Origin: Streptomyces sannanensis
GTDB lineage: Bacteria; Actinomycetota; Actinomycetes; Streptomycetales; Streptomycetaceae
DNA: 64,000 nt
Reading direction: 5' to 3'
NCBI RefSeq assembly: GCF_039536205.1
Contig: NZ_BAAAYL010000001.1
Span: forward strand, 124,001-188,000
Below the pieces are notes generated by a model that saw nothing but the letters and a program-made list of their open reading frames with translations, ran no database searches and was not told the origin of the DNA. A program made the translations under genes and the position numbers. Shown here in pieces: positions 24,890-33,065 of this stretch; the stretch's first letter is position 1; each line of letters starts with the position of its first letter.

Positions 24890-27679
24890 ATGGACCACCG
24901 CAGCACCGATTGCACCGCGCCTCCCGCGAAGCATGCCCGCGTCGCGGGGCACGCACTGGTCGGCCGCGAGGCCGAGATGGAGCTGTTCGGTGCCTTTCTG
25001 ACCGGCGTTCCACGCATGGGCGGGTCGCTGGTGGTGCTCGGCGAGCCGGGCGTCGGCAAGACGGCGCTGCTGGCCGCCGTCGCCCAGGAGGCCGAGTCCG
25101 CGGGGATGCAGGTGCTGCACGCGACGGGCGTGCAGTACCGGGCGCAGACCAGCTACGGCGCACTGCGGCAGTTGCTGACGTCGGTGCCCGAAAGCCGGGC
25201 GGCAGTGGCGGATCTGCCCGCCCTCGCCGCGGCCCTGGACTTCAAGCGGGGCAGGGCACCCGGGCAGGACGCGGTTGCCGAGGCCGTCGTCACTCTGGTA
25301 GCGGAGCTGTCCCGCAAACAGCCGGTGCTGCTGGTCCTGGACGACGCGCAGTGGCTGGACCGGGCCAGTGCCGCCATCCTGGGCCGGGTGGTGCGCCGGC
25401 TCCCGAACTCCGGTGCGGGCACGCTGTGCTCGGTCCGGCTTGGCGACGAGAGCTTCTTCGACCACAGCGGGCTTCCGCTGCACGAGCTGGGGCCACTCAG
25501 CGAGGCCGCGTCCGAGGAACTGCTCAGTCGGCGCTTCCCGGCGCTGGCCCCGCGCGTGCGCCGCCGGCTGATGGCTGACGCCGAGGGCAATCCGCTGGCG
25601 CTCCTGGAGCTTCCCGCCGCCCTCACCGACTCACAGCGCACCGCGTCCCACGCCCTGCCCAAACGCATTCCGCTGACCCAGCGCCTGCAGGCGACGTTCG
25701 CCTCCCGGATCACGGGCTTACCCGCGCCCACCCGGCACCTGCTGCTCGTGGCGGCGCTGGAGGGCAGCGGCAACCTGCTGATCGTGCGCCGGGCAGTGGA
25801 AGGACGGTGCGGCCTGAAGCACTTGGCCCCCGCAGAGCGACTCCGGCTCGTCCATGTCGACGACGCCACCGGGCGGCTGGCGTTCCGGCACTCGCTCATG
25901 CGCTCCGCGGTGGTGGACCTGTCCACCAGCGACCAGCGCCGCAGCGCCCACCGGGCGCTCGCAGAGGCCTGGACCGGCGTCCTCGAACAGCGGGCCTGGC
26001 ACCTGGCCCAGGCCGCGGTCGAGCCCGACGAGCAGATCGCCGCCCTGCTCGAAGACGCCGCCGGCGTCAGCGCCCGGCGCGGCGACGGGCCCAATGCGGT
26101 GGCAGCGCTCGTACGCGCTGCCGCACTGAGTCCGGCGGCCGCCGAACAGGCCCGGCGGCTGGCCCAGGCGGCGTACCTCGGCACGATCCTCACCGGCGGG
26201 GTACGCGACGTGCCCCGCCTGCTGGACGATGCCCGCCAGGCCGCCCCGGACGGCGCGTCCCTGGCCGGCGCGGTGGCCACCGCGCTGTACCTGCTCAACA
26301 GCTACGGCGACGTCGACACCGCCCACCGTCTGCTGTCCGGCGCGATCGCCCTCCAGCCCGAACCGTACGACCCGGCCGACGGGACCGTGCTCGAAGCACT
26401 GTCCACCTTGCTGATCGTGTGCGTCTACGGAGCCAGAAGGGATCTGTGGGCCGGATACGACGCGGCGGCGGCGAAGTGCACCGCCGTCCCGGACACCCTG
26501 CGGCTGTTACGGGCCACCTTCGCCGACCCGGCCCGCGCTCTCCCGTCGGACTGGGCCGCTCTCGACGCCGCCGTCGAAGCACTGCCCGGCACCTCCGACC
26601 CGGTCCGGATCGTACGGATCGGCACCGCCGGCGCGTACGCGGACCGCCTTGGCGCCGTGGACGAGCCGCTGCGGCGCACCGCGCGGGGCGGCCGTACCGG
26701 GGAGAACAACTTCCCCGCCATCCAGGCCTCGTTCCTGTGGGGCAGCCACGCCTGGTTCACCGGCCAGTGGGCTGAACTGCGCCAGGTGGTCGGCGACGGG
26801 CTGGCACTGTGCGAGGAGTACCACTATCCGCTGCGCTCCTGGACCGGGAAGTTCGTGCTCGCCTGCGTGGCCGCGGCCTGCGGGGACTTCCCCACCGCCC
26901 GCGCGTTCGCCGATCAGATGGACCAGTGGGGCGGATCCCGCCGCGCCCACGCCATCACCTGCTATGCCGCGCACGCCAAGACGCTCATCGCCCTGTCCCA
27001 GGGGGATTTCGACGAGGCGTACCACCAGACGTGCCGGATCACCCCGGCCGGCACCCTGGCGCCGTTCACCGGACACGCCCTGTGGTCGTTCCTCGACCTG
27101 GCGGAGGCGGCGGTGCGAACCGGCCGGCGGGACAAGGCCCTTGAACATGTCCGGGCGGCCGGGGACGCCGGTCTCGACGCCGTGTCACCGCGCCTGCGCA
27201 TGGTCCTGGGTGCATGCGCCGCCCTGGCGGCGGAGGACGACAGCGAAGCATCCCGGGGGTTCGGCGAGGCGCTGGCCGTCGAGGGCGGCGAGCGGTGGCC
27301 CTTCGACCACGCCCGCATCCGCCTGCTCCACGGTGAGCGCCTGCGGCGCGGACAGGCCCCGGCCCGGGCCCGCCGCCACCTGCGCGCGGCCGCTGAGGTC
27401 TTCCGGCGGCTGGGCGCCGAGCCCTGGTCCGCCCGGGCCGAGCAGGAACTGCGCGCCTGCGGCAGCCCGGTGCGCGCCCTCCCCGGAAAGGCCCTGACCC
27501 CTCAGCAGCGGGAGATCGTGGCCCTGGCCGCGGCCGGCCTGTCCAACAAGCAGATCGCCGAGAAGCTCTTCCTGTCCCCGCGCACCGTCTCCACCCACCT
27601 CTACCAGGCGTTCCCCAAACTGGGCGTGACCTCACGGGCGGGCCTGCGTGACGCACTGGAGAAGCTGCACCGCTCTTGA
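24890..27679 (+). CDS. LuxR-family LAL-type transcriptional regulator with AAA ATPase
   Basis: 929 residues from ATG 24890, with AAGGGG about 10 nt upstream. An AAA ATPase occupies the N-terminus: LVGREAEMELF, Walker A GEPGVGKTAL at residues 51-60, Walker B VLLVLDDAQWLD. The middle, from about 330 to 840, is a TPR-like helical region. The C-terminal 65 residues are a LuxR-type HTH (LTPQQREIVALAAAGLSNKQ, PRTVSTHLYQAFPKLGV). The size and layout match the LAL (MalT-like) activators common in Streptomyces secondary metabolism. The gene is followed after 109 bp by an alpha/beta hydrolase in the same direction, the likely target. No cognate biosynthetic cluster is seen nearby. Confidence 0.95.
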   Translation: MDHRSTDCTAPPAKHARVAGHALVGREAEMELFGAFLTGVPRMGGSLVVLGEPGVGKTALLAAVAQEAESAGMQVLHATGVQYRAQTSYGALRQLLTSVPESRAAVADLPALAAALDFKRGRAPGQDAVAEAVVTLVAELSRKQPVLLVLDDAQWLDRASAAILGRVVRRLPNSGAGTLCSVRLGDESFFDHSGLPLHELGPLSEAASEELLSRRFPALAPRVRRRLMADAEGNPLALLELPAALTDSQRTASHALPKRIPLTQRLQATFASRITGLPAPTRHLLLVAALEGSGNLLIVRRAVEGRCGLKHLAPAERLRLVHVDDATGRLAFRHSLMRSAVVDLSTSDQRRSAHRALAEAWTGVLEQRAWHLAQAAVEPDEQIAALLEDAAGVSARRGDGPNAVAALVRAAALSPAAAEQARRLAQAAYLGTILTGGVRDVPRLLDDARQAAPDGASLAGAVATALYLLNSYGDVDTAHRLLSGAIALQPEPYDPADGTVLEALSTLLIVCVYGARRDLWAGYDAAAAKCTAVPDTLRLLRATFADPARALPSDWAALDAAVEALPGTSDPVRIVRIGTAGAYADRLGAVDEPLRRTARGGRTGENNFPAIQASFLWGSHAWFTGQWAELRQVVGDGLALCEEYHYPLRSWTGKFVLACVAAACGDFPTARAFADQMDQWGGSRRAHAITCYAAHAKTLIALSQGDFDEAYHQTCRITPAGTLAPFTGHALWSFLDLAEAAVRTGRRDKALEHVRAAGDAGLDAVSPRLRMVLGACAALAAEDDSEASRGFGEALAVEGGERWPFDHARIRLLHGERLRRGQAPARARRHLRAAAEVFRRLGAEPWSARAEQELRACGSPVRALPGKALTPQQREIVALAAAGLSNKQIAEKLFLSPRTVSTHLYQAFPKLGVTSRAGLRDALEKLHRS

Positions 27680-27788
27680 CGTAACAGCCTCGGAAATAAG
27701 TCATTTGACGGAGGCGACGGCATCGGTGGCGTTCCTACAGTGCTCGGCACGGGCCGCGATTCCCGGCCCGGACAAACCGGGAGGAACG

Positions 27789-28481
27789 ATGAGCGACAGC
27801 GCACCGCGCGGGAGTGTCGTGCTCGTCCACGGAGGATTCGTGGACGGTTCGGGATGGCAGGGGGTGTACGAGGCCCTGAAGGGCGACGGCTACACCGTGG
27901 CCGTCGTGCAGAACCCCACCCTCTCGCTGGACGGCGACGTGGCCGTCACCCGGCAGGTCATCGACGCCCAGCCGGGACCGGTGACCCTGGTCGGCCACTC
28001 CTACGGCGGAGTGGTGATCACCGAGGCCGGCAACCATGAGAAGGTGACGGCGCTGGCCTACATCGCCGCGTTCGCGCCCGACAAGGGCGAGTCGGTCAAC
28101 TCCCTGATCGCCGACCCGCCGCCCGGCGCTGCGGTCCCGCCGATCCTGCCGCCGAACGAGGGCTTCCTGCTCCTGGACCGCGACAAGTTCGCCGACTCCT
28201 TCGCCGGCGACCTGCGGCCCGCCCAGGCCGAGTTCATGGCCGACTCGCAGCTCCCCTGGGGCGTGGACGCGGCCGGCGGAGCGGTTTCCACCCCGGCCTG
28301 GCGCACCAAACCCGCCTGGTACCTGGTGGCCACCGACGACCGCATGATCCCACCCCCGGCTCAGCGCGCCATGGCCGAGCGGATCGGCGCGCAGACCGTG
28401 GAGGTGGCCGCCAGCCACGCCGTCTACGTCTCCCAGCCCGCCACCGTCGCCAACTTGATCAAGCAGGCCGCCACCGGCTGA
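27789..28481 (+). CDS. Alpha/beta-fold hydrolase
   Basis: 230 residues from ATG 27789, with GGGAGGA about 6 nt upstream. The oxyanion segment VVLVHGGFVDGSGWQGVYEA and nucleophile motif TLVGHSYGGVV are clear. Aspartate (VATDDRMIPP) and histidine (AASHAVYVSQP) complete the triad in the right order. It belongs to the small EstA/RutD-like hydrolases that Streptomyces often encodes beside LAL or TetR regulators, possibly acting on xenobiotic esters. There is no signal peptide, so it is cytoplasmic. A GC-rich terminator hairpin follows at 28508-28543, and a decayed paralogue lies next to it, which suggests a past tandem duplication. Confidence 0.92.
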   Translation: MSDSAPRGSVVLVHGGFVDGSGWQGVYEALKGDGYTVAVVQNPTLSLDGDVAVTRQVIDAQPGPVTLVGHSYGGVVITEAGNHEKVTALAYIAAFAPDKGESVNSLIADPPPGAAVPPILPPNEGFLLLDRDKFADSFAGDLRPAQAEFMADSQLPWGVDAAGGAVSTPAWRTKPAWYLVATDDRMIPPPAQRAMAERIGAQTVEVAASHAVYVSQPATVANLIKQAATG

Positions 28482-28507
28482 CCACATCCGAAGACCGCAC
28501 CCCGGCA

Positions 28508-28543
28508 GCGTCCGCCGCCCGCCCAAGGGCCGGGCGGCGGGCG
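28508..28543 (+). terminator. Hairpin terminator after the alpha/beta hydrolase
   Basis: CGCCGCCCG at 28513-28521 pairs with CGGGCGGCG at 28531-28539 across a 9-nt loop, extended by GCG/CGC. It begins 26 nt after the stop. There is no T-run, which is normal for Streptomyces hairpin terminators. Confidence 0.6.
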
Positions 28544-28636
28544 CTGAACGTCCCGCGGCCACTGGCCCCGGCACGCCGTCCCCGGACCCGCCGGCCCCGG
28601 TCCGCCGCGGCGCCGCAGCCGCCGCACACCCGCCGC

Positions 28637-29071
28637 AGGCAACCCGAACGTCAAGGCCCTGGTCTACACCGCCTCCTTCGGTCCCCCAACGTCGGGGACG
28701 AAGCTCGACAAGCTCATCGGCCGCTACCCCGACGGCGCCACGGGGACCGGCCCCTACACTCAGGCCGACCGGCTGCGCGACGTCTTCGCCGCCGACCTGT
28801 CCAAGAGGGAGACCCAACTGGTGGCCGCTGAGCAACGGCCTTCAGCGCCTCCGCCTTCGCCTTCGCGACCAATGAGGCCGGCGCACCATTCCCTCCTGGA
28901 GCGTGGTCGCCGGCGTCGACAAGGCGATTCCGGCGGCTGTCGAGCGGTGGGATTACCAGCGGGCCGGCGCGCGCCGCGTGGTCGAGGTCCGCGGCGCATC
29001 CCACGTCGTGATGATCGGTCACCCGGACGTCGTCGAACTCCTCATGGAGGAAGCCGCAGCCGCCACCCGCT
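28637..29071 (+). pseudogene. Decayed alpha/beta hydrolase, C-terminal two thirds with frameshifts
   Basis: In successive frames this reads GNPNVKALVYTASFGP, then KLIGRYPDGATGTGPYTQAD, RDVFAADLSKRETQLVAAEQ, a short disrupted part (FAFATNEAGAPF), and VVEVRGASHVVMIGHPDVV ending in a stop near 29071. The order follows the cap and His-containing end of RutD/EstA-like hydrolases, including the catalytic His in GASHVVM. The N-terminal nucleophile region is missing, and at least two frameshifts are needed to join the parts. It is a clear gene remnant related to the neighbouring intact hydrolase. Confidence 0.75.
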
Positions 29072-29101
29072 GAGCCCCGTGCCGGTATCCGCGTGAACAC
29101 A

Positions 29102-29140
29102 GTCGTGTGCCGGCGGCGTCGGAAATCGCCGGCACACGAC
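29102..29140. promoter_or_regulatory. Perfect 14-bp inverted repeat upstream of the CdtB-like gene
   Basis: GTCGTGTGCCGGCG at 29102-29115 pairs with its complement at 29127-29140 across 11 nt. It ends 42 nt before ATG 29183. It may terminate upstream transcription or act as a leader stem or operator. Confidence 0.45.
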
Positions 29141-29182
29141 TTACACACAGTCAACCAATCAAGCTCAAGGAGTCTTCGTCCC

Positions 29183-30442
29183 ATGCTCTTACTGCGCCGC
29201 CTGACCGCCGCACTCTTCACGCTCGCCTGCCTGTGCGGCCTGCTGGCCACCGGCGGCACCGCGCACGCGGCCAACCCGGAAACCAACCGCGTCGCCACCT
29301 GGAACATGCAGGTCGGCCGCGACCGCTGGCAGGGCGCGGCGGCCATCGCCCAGGACAACACCGTGCTCGCCCTCCAGGAGGTGCCGAACGAACCGCCGGC
29401 CGGAGCGCGCTACATCGGCACCATCGGCAACACCATCGACCACTACGAGTGGACCATCGCCCGCGGGGTGACCCGGCAGCTCTACATCCTGTACACAACG
29501 TCGCGGAACCTGGCGATCGCCACGGCGTGGGCCCCGGGCGAGGTGGTGGAGATCGAGGGCATGTACCGCCCGGCGCTGATGGTCACCCGCCCCACCGACG
29601 ACGTCGCGTTCGCGTCCATCCACGCCGCGTCCGGCAACGGGTTCGACGTACGCCCGCTCGTCCAGGACGTCGCCGACGAAGCCAACGGCCGCGGGCTCAA
29701 CCACTGGGCCGTCCTCGGCGACTTCAACCTCACTCCGGACCGGGCACGTCTGCTCGGCCTCCCCGCGGACGCCCGCATCTACAACAGCGGCCAGGCCACC
29801 CAGCAGAGCGGCAACGAACTCGACTACATGATCAGCAACGTGGACACCGAGGACTGGCAGGCCACCGTCGGGGACAACCGCGGCAGCGACCACTGGCCGG
29901 TCTACTTCTCCGCGCTGCGGGCCGGCGCCCTGCCGCCCGAGCTGACCATCCACGCCGACAACAGCGACCGCCTGCTGGACGTCTTCCAGGGCAACGACAC
30001 CAACGGCACGCACGTGATCCAGTACCACGCCAACGGAGCGGTCAACCAGCGCTGGCGCCTCCAGGCCATCGGCACCTCGGCCTCAACCGGGCACATGATG
30101 TACCGGATCATGAGCAGTGACAGCGGCAAGTGCCTCGACGTCAACCGCGGACAGCAGTCCGGCTGGGGCGACTACCTCAACATCTGGGACTGCCACGACA
30201 TCGACGGGGTCCCCGGCTCCGGCGGCAACCAGCGCGACACCCAGAACTTCACCCTGGAGCACCCGGACTCGCGGATGCCGAACCTGACGCTGTTGAGGAA
30301 CAACGCCACCGGGCTGTACGCGAACATCCGCAACAACGACCGGGGCGACGGCGCATGGGTCATCCAGTGGCCCGACCAGTTCGGGAGGTTCCCCGCCCCG
30401 AACGAGAGCTTCTATCTCCACCCGGTCATCGCCAACCAGTAA
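29183..30442 (+). CDS. Secreted CdtB/DNase I-like nuclease with C-terminal ricin-type lectin domain
   Basis: 419 residues from ATG 29183, with AAGGAG at 29167-29172. A signal peptide (LLRRLTAALFTLACLCGLLA...AHA) ends near residue 31. The endonuclease/exonuclease/phosphatase domain follows: RVATWNMQVGRDRW, LALQEVPNE, ASIHAASGNGFDVRPLVQDV, GDFNLTPDRARLL, NELDYMIS and RGSDHWPVYF, in the order seen in DNase I, sphingomyelinase and cytolethal distending toxin B. From about residue 255 a ricin B-type trefoil reads LTIHADNSDRLLDVFQGND and GKCLDVNRGQQSGWGD. CdtB-like domains fused to a lectin module are toxin-like, and the lectin could provide surface binding. It may instead be an exported nuclease or phosphodiesterase. 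No CdtA or CdtC genes are seen. Confidence 0.85.
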   Translation: MLLLRRLTAALFTLACLCGLLATGGTAHAANPETNRVATWNMQVGRDRWQGAAAIAQDNTVLALQEVPNEPPAGARYIGTIGNTIDHYEWTIARGVTRQLYILYTTSRNLAIATAWAPGEVVEIEGMYRPALMVTRPTDDVAFASIHAASGNGFDVRPLVQDVADEANGRGLNHWAVLGDFNLTPDRARLLGLPADARIYNSGQATQQSGNELDYMISNVDTEDWQATVGDNRGSDHWPVYFSALRAGALPPELTIHADNSDRLLDVFQGNDTNGTHVIQYHANGAVNQRWRLQAIGTSASTGHMMYRIMSSDSGKCLDVNRGQQSGWGDYLNIWDCHDIDGVPGSGGNQRDTQNFTLEHPDSRMPNLTLLRNNATGLYANIRNNDRGDGAWVIQWPDQFGRFPAPNESFYLHPVIANQ

Positions 30443-30818
30443 TGAGCGTGAGCGAGGAAGGCCCGGCTGCCGCGTGACCATCGCGGGCAGACCGAAGTCA
30501 AGGTGCTCACCGGAGGAGCCCAAATCGAGGCGGCCGGGCGCATGGTGCAAGGCCGGGCAGCCAGGTCCTGGGCTTCGGTCTCATCGATGGGGTCCGGAAC
30601 CAGAGGGGCTCAGGTCGGCTCATTCCGTTTCACAGCGAGCAGTGAGGTGGTGAACAGGGCTTCGAACTCGGGGTGTTGTCACGGTTCGTGTCACCAGAGG
30701 CAAAGTCGTCAGACAGCCGTCAGGCTGCTCCGCTGCACCGGCCGGCGGCACCTGCAGCAACCATGTGCCGCCTGGGGCGTGCGAATGCTCGGCTTCGCAG
30801 CGTTCGGGTTGAGGTTTG
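30443..30818. other. Intergenic, no gene seen
   Basis: About 375 nt between the CdtB-like gene and repeat copy B. No convincing reading frame or known RNA was recognised. Confidence 0.5.
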
Positions 30819-30931
30819 TGTACCACCAGCAGACGAAGAACCTGCTGGTGTCGTACTCGCCGAAGAAGCCCGGCTTCTTCCAGAAGCCGAAAAAGAGGCG
30901 CCTGACCTGGGCTTTTGCCCCTCAGGCGCCT
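30819..30931. repeat. Structured repeat, copy B (two hairpins plus terminator)
   Basis: The 62-bp unit at 30819-30880 repeats 21379-21440 with one change, which falls in the loop of stem 2. Stem 1 is 30824-30850 and stem 2 is 30862-30880. A third stem (AGGCGCCTGA with its complement, 30896-30931) has an inner GGGC/GCCC stem. On the minus strand this third stem is followed by a T-run (complement of 30891-30894), so it looks like a Rho-independent terminator for leftward transcription. Confidence 0.6.
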
Positions 30932-31330
30932 TCCGCTCGACCTGCTCCGAGCAGAGCCCGGTTTACGCCGTAACTCCCAGCACCCCCCACCACTATCCCG
31001 CCTGACCAGCACTTCCGGACCAGTCACGGACCAGAACTCCGACTCACTCCAAGAGCCACACCCTGGCTGACGCGGTCCCACTCCTGCATGGACTGATCAA
31101 TGAGGCGGTTGTCCTGCTCCCGTACAGATCGCCAAGTCCCTGTTCCCACATGTTCGTTGGTGCATCGCTGATCACATGGGCGCACTGCCCGGAGCGCTGC
31201 CACTCCATGCGGTGCGGTCACATGCTGGTGGGACGACCCGTCAAAGACCGTCCCACACTCCCTTGCGCCCCGCTACACTCTCCACTCCCGATCCGTTGAC
31301 CAGCGGGAATGGAGAAGTCCGGCTGGTGTA
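30932..31330. other. Intergenic with TGGTCCG-type repeats at 31003-31035
   Basis: On the minus strand three CTGGTC(C/A)G motifs lie at 11-14 nt spacing between 31035 and 31003, like the set at 21283-21320. No gene was recognised in this interval. Confidence 0.4.
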
Positions 31331-32566
31331 CTAGCAGTCGGGTATGGTCACGCCGCTGTTGTCCTTGGCCACGTCATTGCCCCACCGCGACAGGTGGAAC
31401 GCCGACACCCACTGACCGCCGGGGCCCACGTCCGGATCCGTCTTCAGCCACCAGTGGTTGTAGCTGCTGCCGCTCGACACCTCACGGCCCCACGCCTTGC
31501 AGAAGACGTAGTTCGTCCCCTGGTACAGCGTCCCCGTGCTGGTGGTGGAGGTCGGGGAGCCGTACACCGGCGCGTTGGCGAAGGTGTCCACCCAGTACTT
31601 GCCGGTGGCGGGCGGGGCGCCGCCGCCCTGGCAGTCGGGTATGGTCACGCCGCTGTTGTCCTTGGCCACGTCATTGCCCCACCGCGACAGGTGGAACGCC
31701 GACACCCACTGACCGCCGGGGCCCACGTCCGGATCCGTCTTCAGCCACCAGTGGTTGTAGCTGCTGCCGCTCGACACCTCACGGCCCCACGCCTTGCAGA
31801 AGACGTAGTTCGTCCCCTGGTACAGCGTCCCCGTGCTGGTGGTGGAGGTCGGGGAGCCGTACACCGGCGCGTTGGCGAAGGTGTCCACCCAGTACTGGCC
31901 GCCGCCCGACGGGGGCGGGGTCGGGGTCGGGGTCGGCTCCGGGGAGGAGTCGCCGGGTCCGTACAGCCGGATGGCGCCGTAGTAGTCGCCGTGCGAGGAG
32001 AGCGCCGCCACCTGGACGTAGCCGCCGGAGTAGGGGGCCTCGACGATCCAGCCCTGCCCGAGGTACATCGCAACGTGGTGGATGGTGGAGGCGGTGTTGC
32101 CGAAGAACACCAGGTCGCCGGGGAGCAGCGGTGCGGTTCCGTCCGCTCTGTAGTAGCGGGCAACCGCCCGGGAGGACGGCCACTGGGTCCGCGAGGTGCC
32201 GTTGATGACGTCCTCGCCGACCGCCAGCTTGTAGGCGTAGCGGACCATGCCGGAGCAGTCCAGGCCGCGGACGTTGCAGTCGTAGGGTGCACCGTTGGAG
32301 GCGTCGCAGATCCCGTACGTCGGGCCGGGCTGCGCGCCGTGGCCGCCGCCCCACGAGTACGGGGTGCCGATCAGCCCGCAGGCGGAGCGGACGGCGGCGG
32401 TCGCCTGCGGCGCCGCACCGGTGGAGAGCACCTCGCAGGCGGGCGCCGCCTGGGCCGCTCCGGCGCCGGCGAAGAACACTCCGACCGACACCAGCAGCGA
32501 CAGCAGGGCCGCCCACCGCAGCGGGGCAACCGGCCACCGCGACAGAAAGTTTACGCGCGTAGTCAC
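31331..32566 (-). CDS. Secreted NlpC/P60 cell-wall hydrolase with duplicated C-terminal module
   Basis: 411 residues from GTG 32566, with GGGAAGGA upstream. A signal peptide (RWAALLSLLVSVGVFFAGAGAAQA) precedes an NlpC/P60 domain with the catalytic Cys in RGLDCSGMVRYAY, His in TIHHVAMYLG and a third polar residue in AALSSHGDYYG. A Pro-rich linker (EPTPTPTPPPSGGG) leads to two copies of a roughly 90-residue SH3-like module (YWVDTFANAPVYGSPTS...SGVTIPDC), 99 residues apart and essentially identical. NlpC/P60 enzymes cut peptide links in peptidoglycan stems, and the repeats probably bind the wall. The near-identity of the modules at DNA level shows a very recent tandem duplication. Confidence 0.92.
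   Translation of the reverse strand: MTTRVNFLSRWPVAPLRWAALLSLLVSVGVFFAGAGAAQAAPACEVLSTGAAPQATAAVRSACGLIGTPYSWGGGHGAQPGPTYGICDASNGAPYDCNVRGLDCSGMVRYAYKLAVGEDVINGTSRTQWPSSRAVARYYRADGTAPLLPGDLVFFGNTASTIHHVAMYLGQGWIVEAPYSGGYVQVAALSSHGDYYGAIRLYGPGDSSPEPTPTPTPPPSGGGQYWVDTFANAPVYGSPTSTTSTGTLYQGTNYVFCKAWGREVSSGSSYNHWWLKTDPDVGPGGQWVSAFHLSRWGNDVAKDNSGVTIPDCQGGGAPPATGKYWVDTFANAPVYGSPTSTTSTGTLYQGTNYVFCKAWGREVSSGSSYNHWWLKTDPDVGPGGQWVSAFHLSRWGNDVAKDNSGVTIPDC
31334..31896 (-). repeat. 297-bp tandem duplication inside the NlpC/P60 gene
   Basis: Positions 31334-31599 and 31631-31896 appear identical over 266 bp, with a 297-bp (99-codon) offset that keeps the frame. Absence of even synonymous changes implies recent duplication or gene conversion. 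Confidence 0.9.
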
Positions 32567-33065
32567 AGCCGCGCATCCTTCCCGCAGCGCTGACTATGAG
32601 TCAATGGTTGCGCCGCACAGACCTGATCGCGCGTTGGCCGCCGACCACACCTCGCATGTCCGTCCTGCTCACCGCCCGAAACCTACGGCGGCCGGCGTTG
32701 GATCGTCTACGACGAAGCCTGGCGCCTGATGCGCCGGTGCCCGACACTCCGGGCCTGTACCGACTGTCCCTCTCCCAGCGCGACGGGACGCGCCGAACCC
32801 GCCAAGCCGTCCTGGACCTGCGCCGCGGCCGACCGGACCCTGATCTTCCTGGCCGCCCTCCGCCGGGCCCTGCGCCCGCTCGACGCGCCCCTGGTCTTCT
32901 TCCAACGACAGGGTGATCGTGGACTGTCGGACGGCGGCGGCCCCGGCCGTGGGGGCGGCCTCGACCGAGGCCGTCGCCCTCGCCGAGGGCGACGGCTCCC
33001 GTCAGGAGGCGGTGTCGGCGGGGGCGTGGAACAGTTCCGCCACGGTGGCGGCGATCGTGCCCGTG
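32567..33065. other. Rearranged intergenic region with a possible conjugation-ATPase scrap
   Basis: On the plus strand 32678-32737 reads TYGGRRWIVYDEAWRLMRR, which resembles the Walker B segment of VirB4/TraC-type conjugation ATPases. Only about 20 residues match before similarity ends, so it is at best a relic. The rest shows no recognisable gene. Confidence 0.3.

Noticed and set aside
30503..30973. Protein-coding gene over repeat copy B
   Set aside because: The open frame crosses perfect hairpins and ends in the terminator. In copy A the same frame stops early, so structure rather than coding is conserved.
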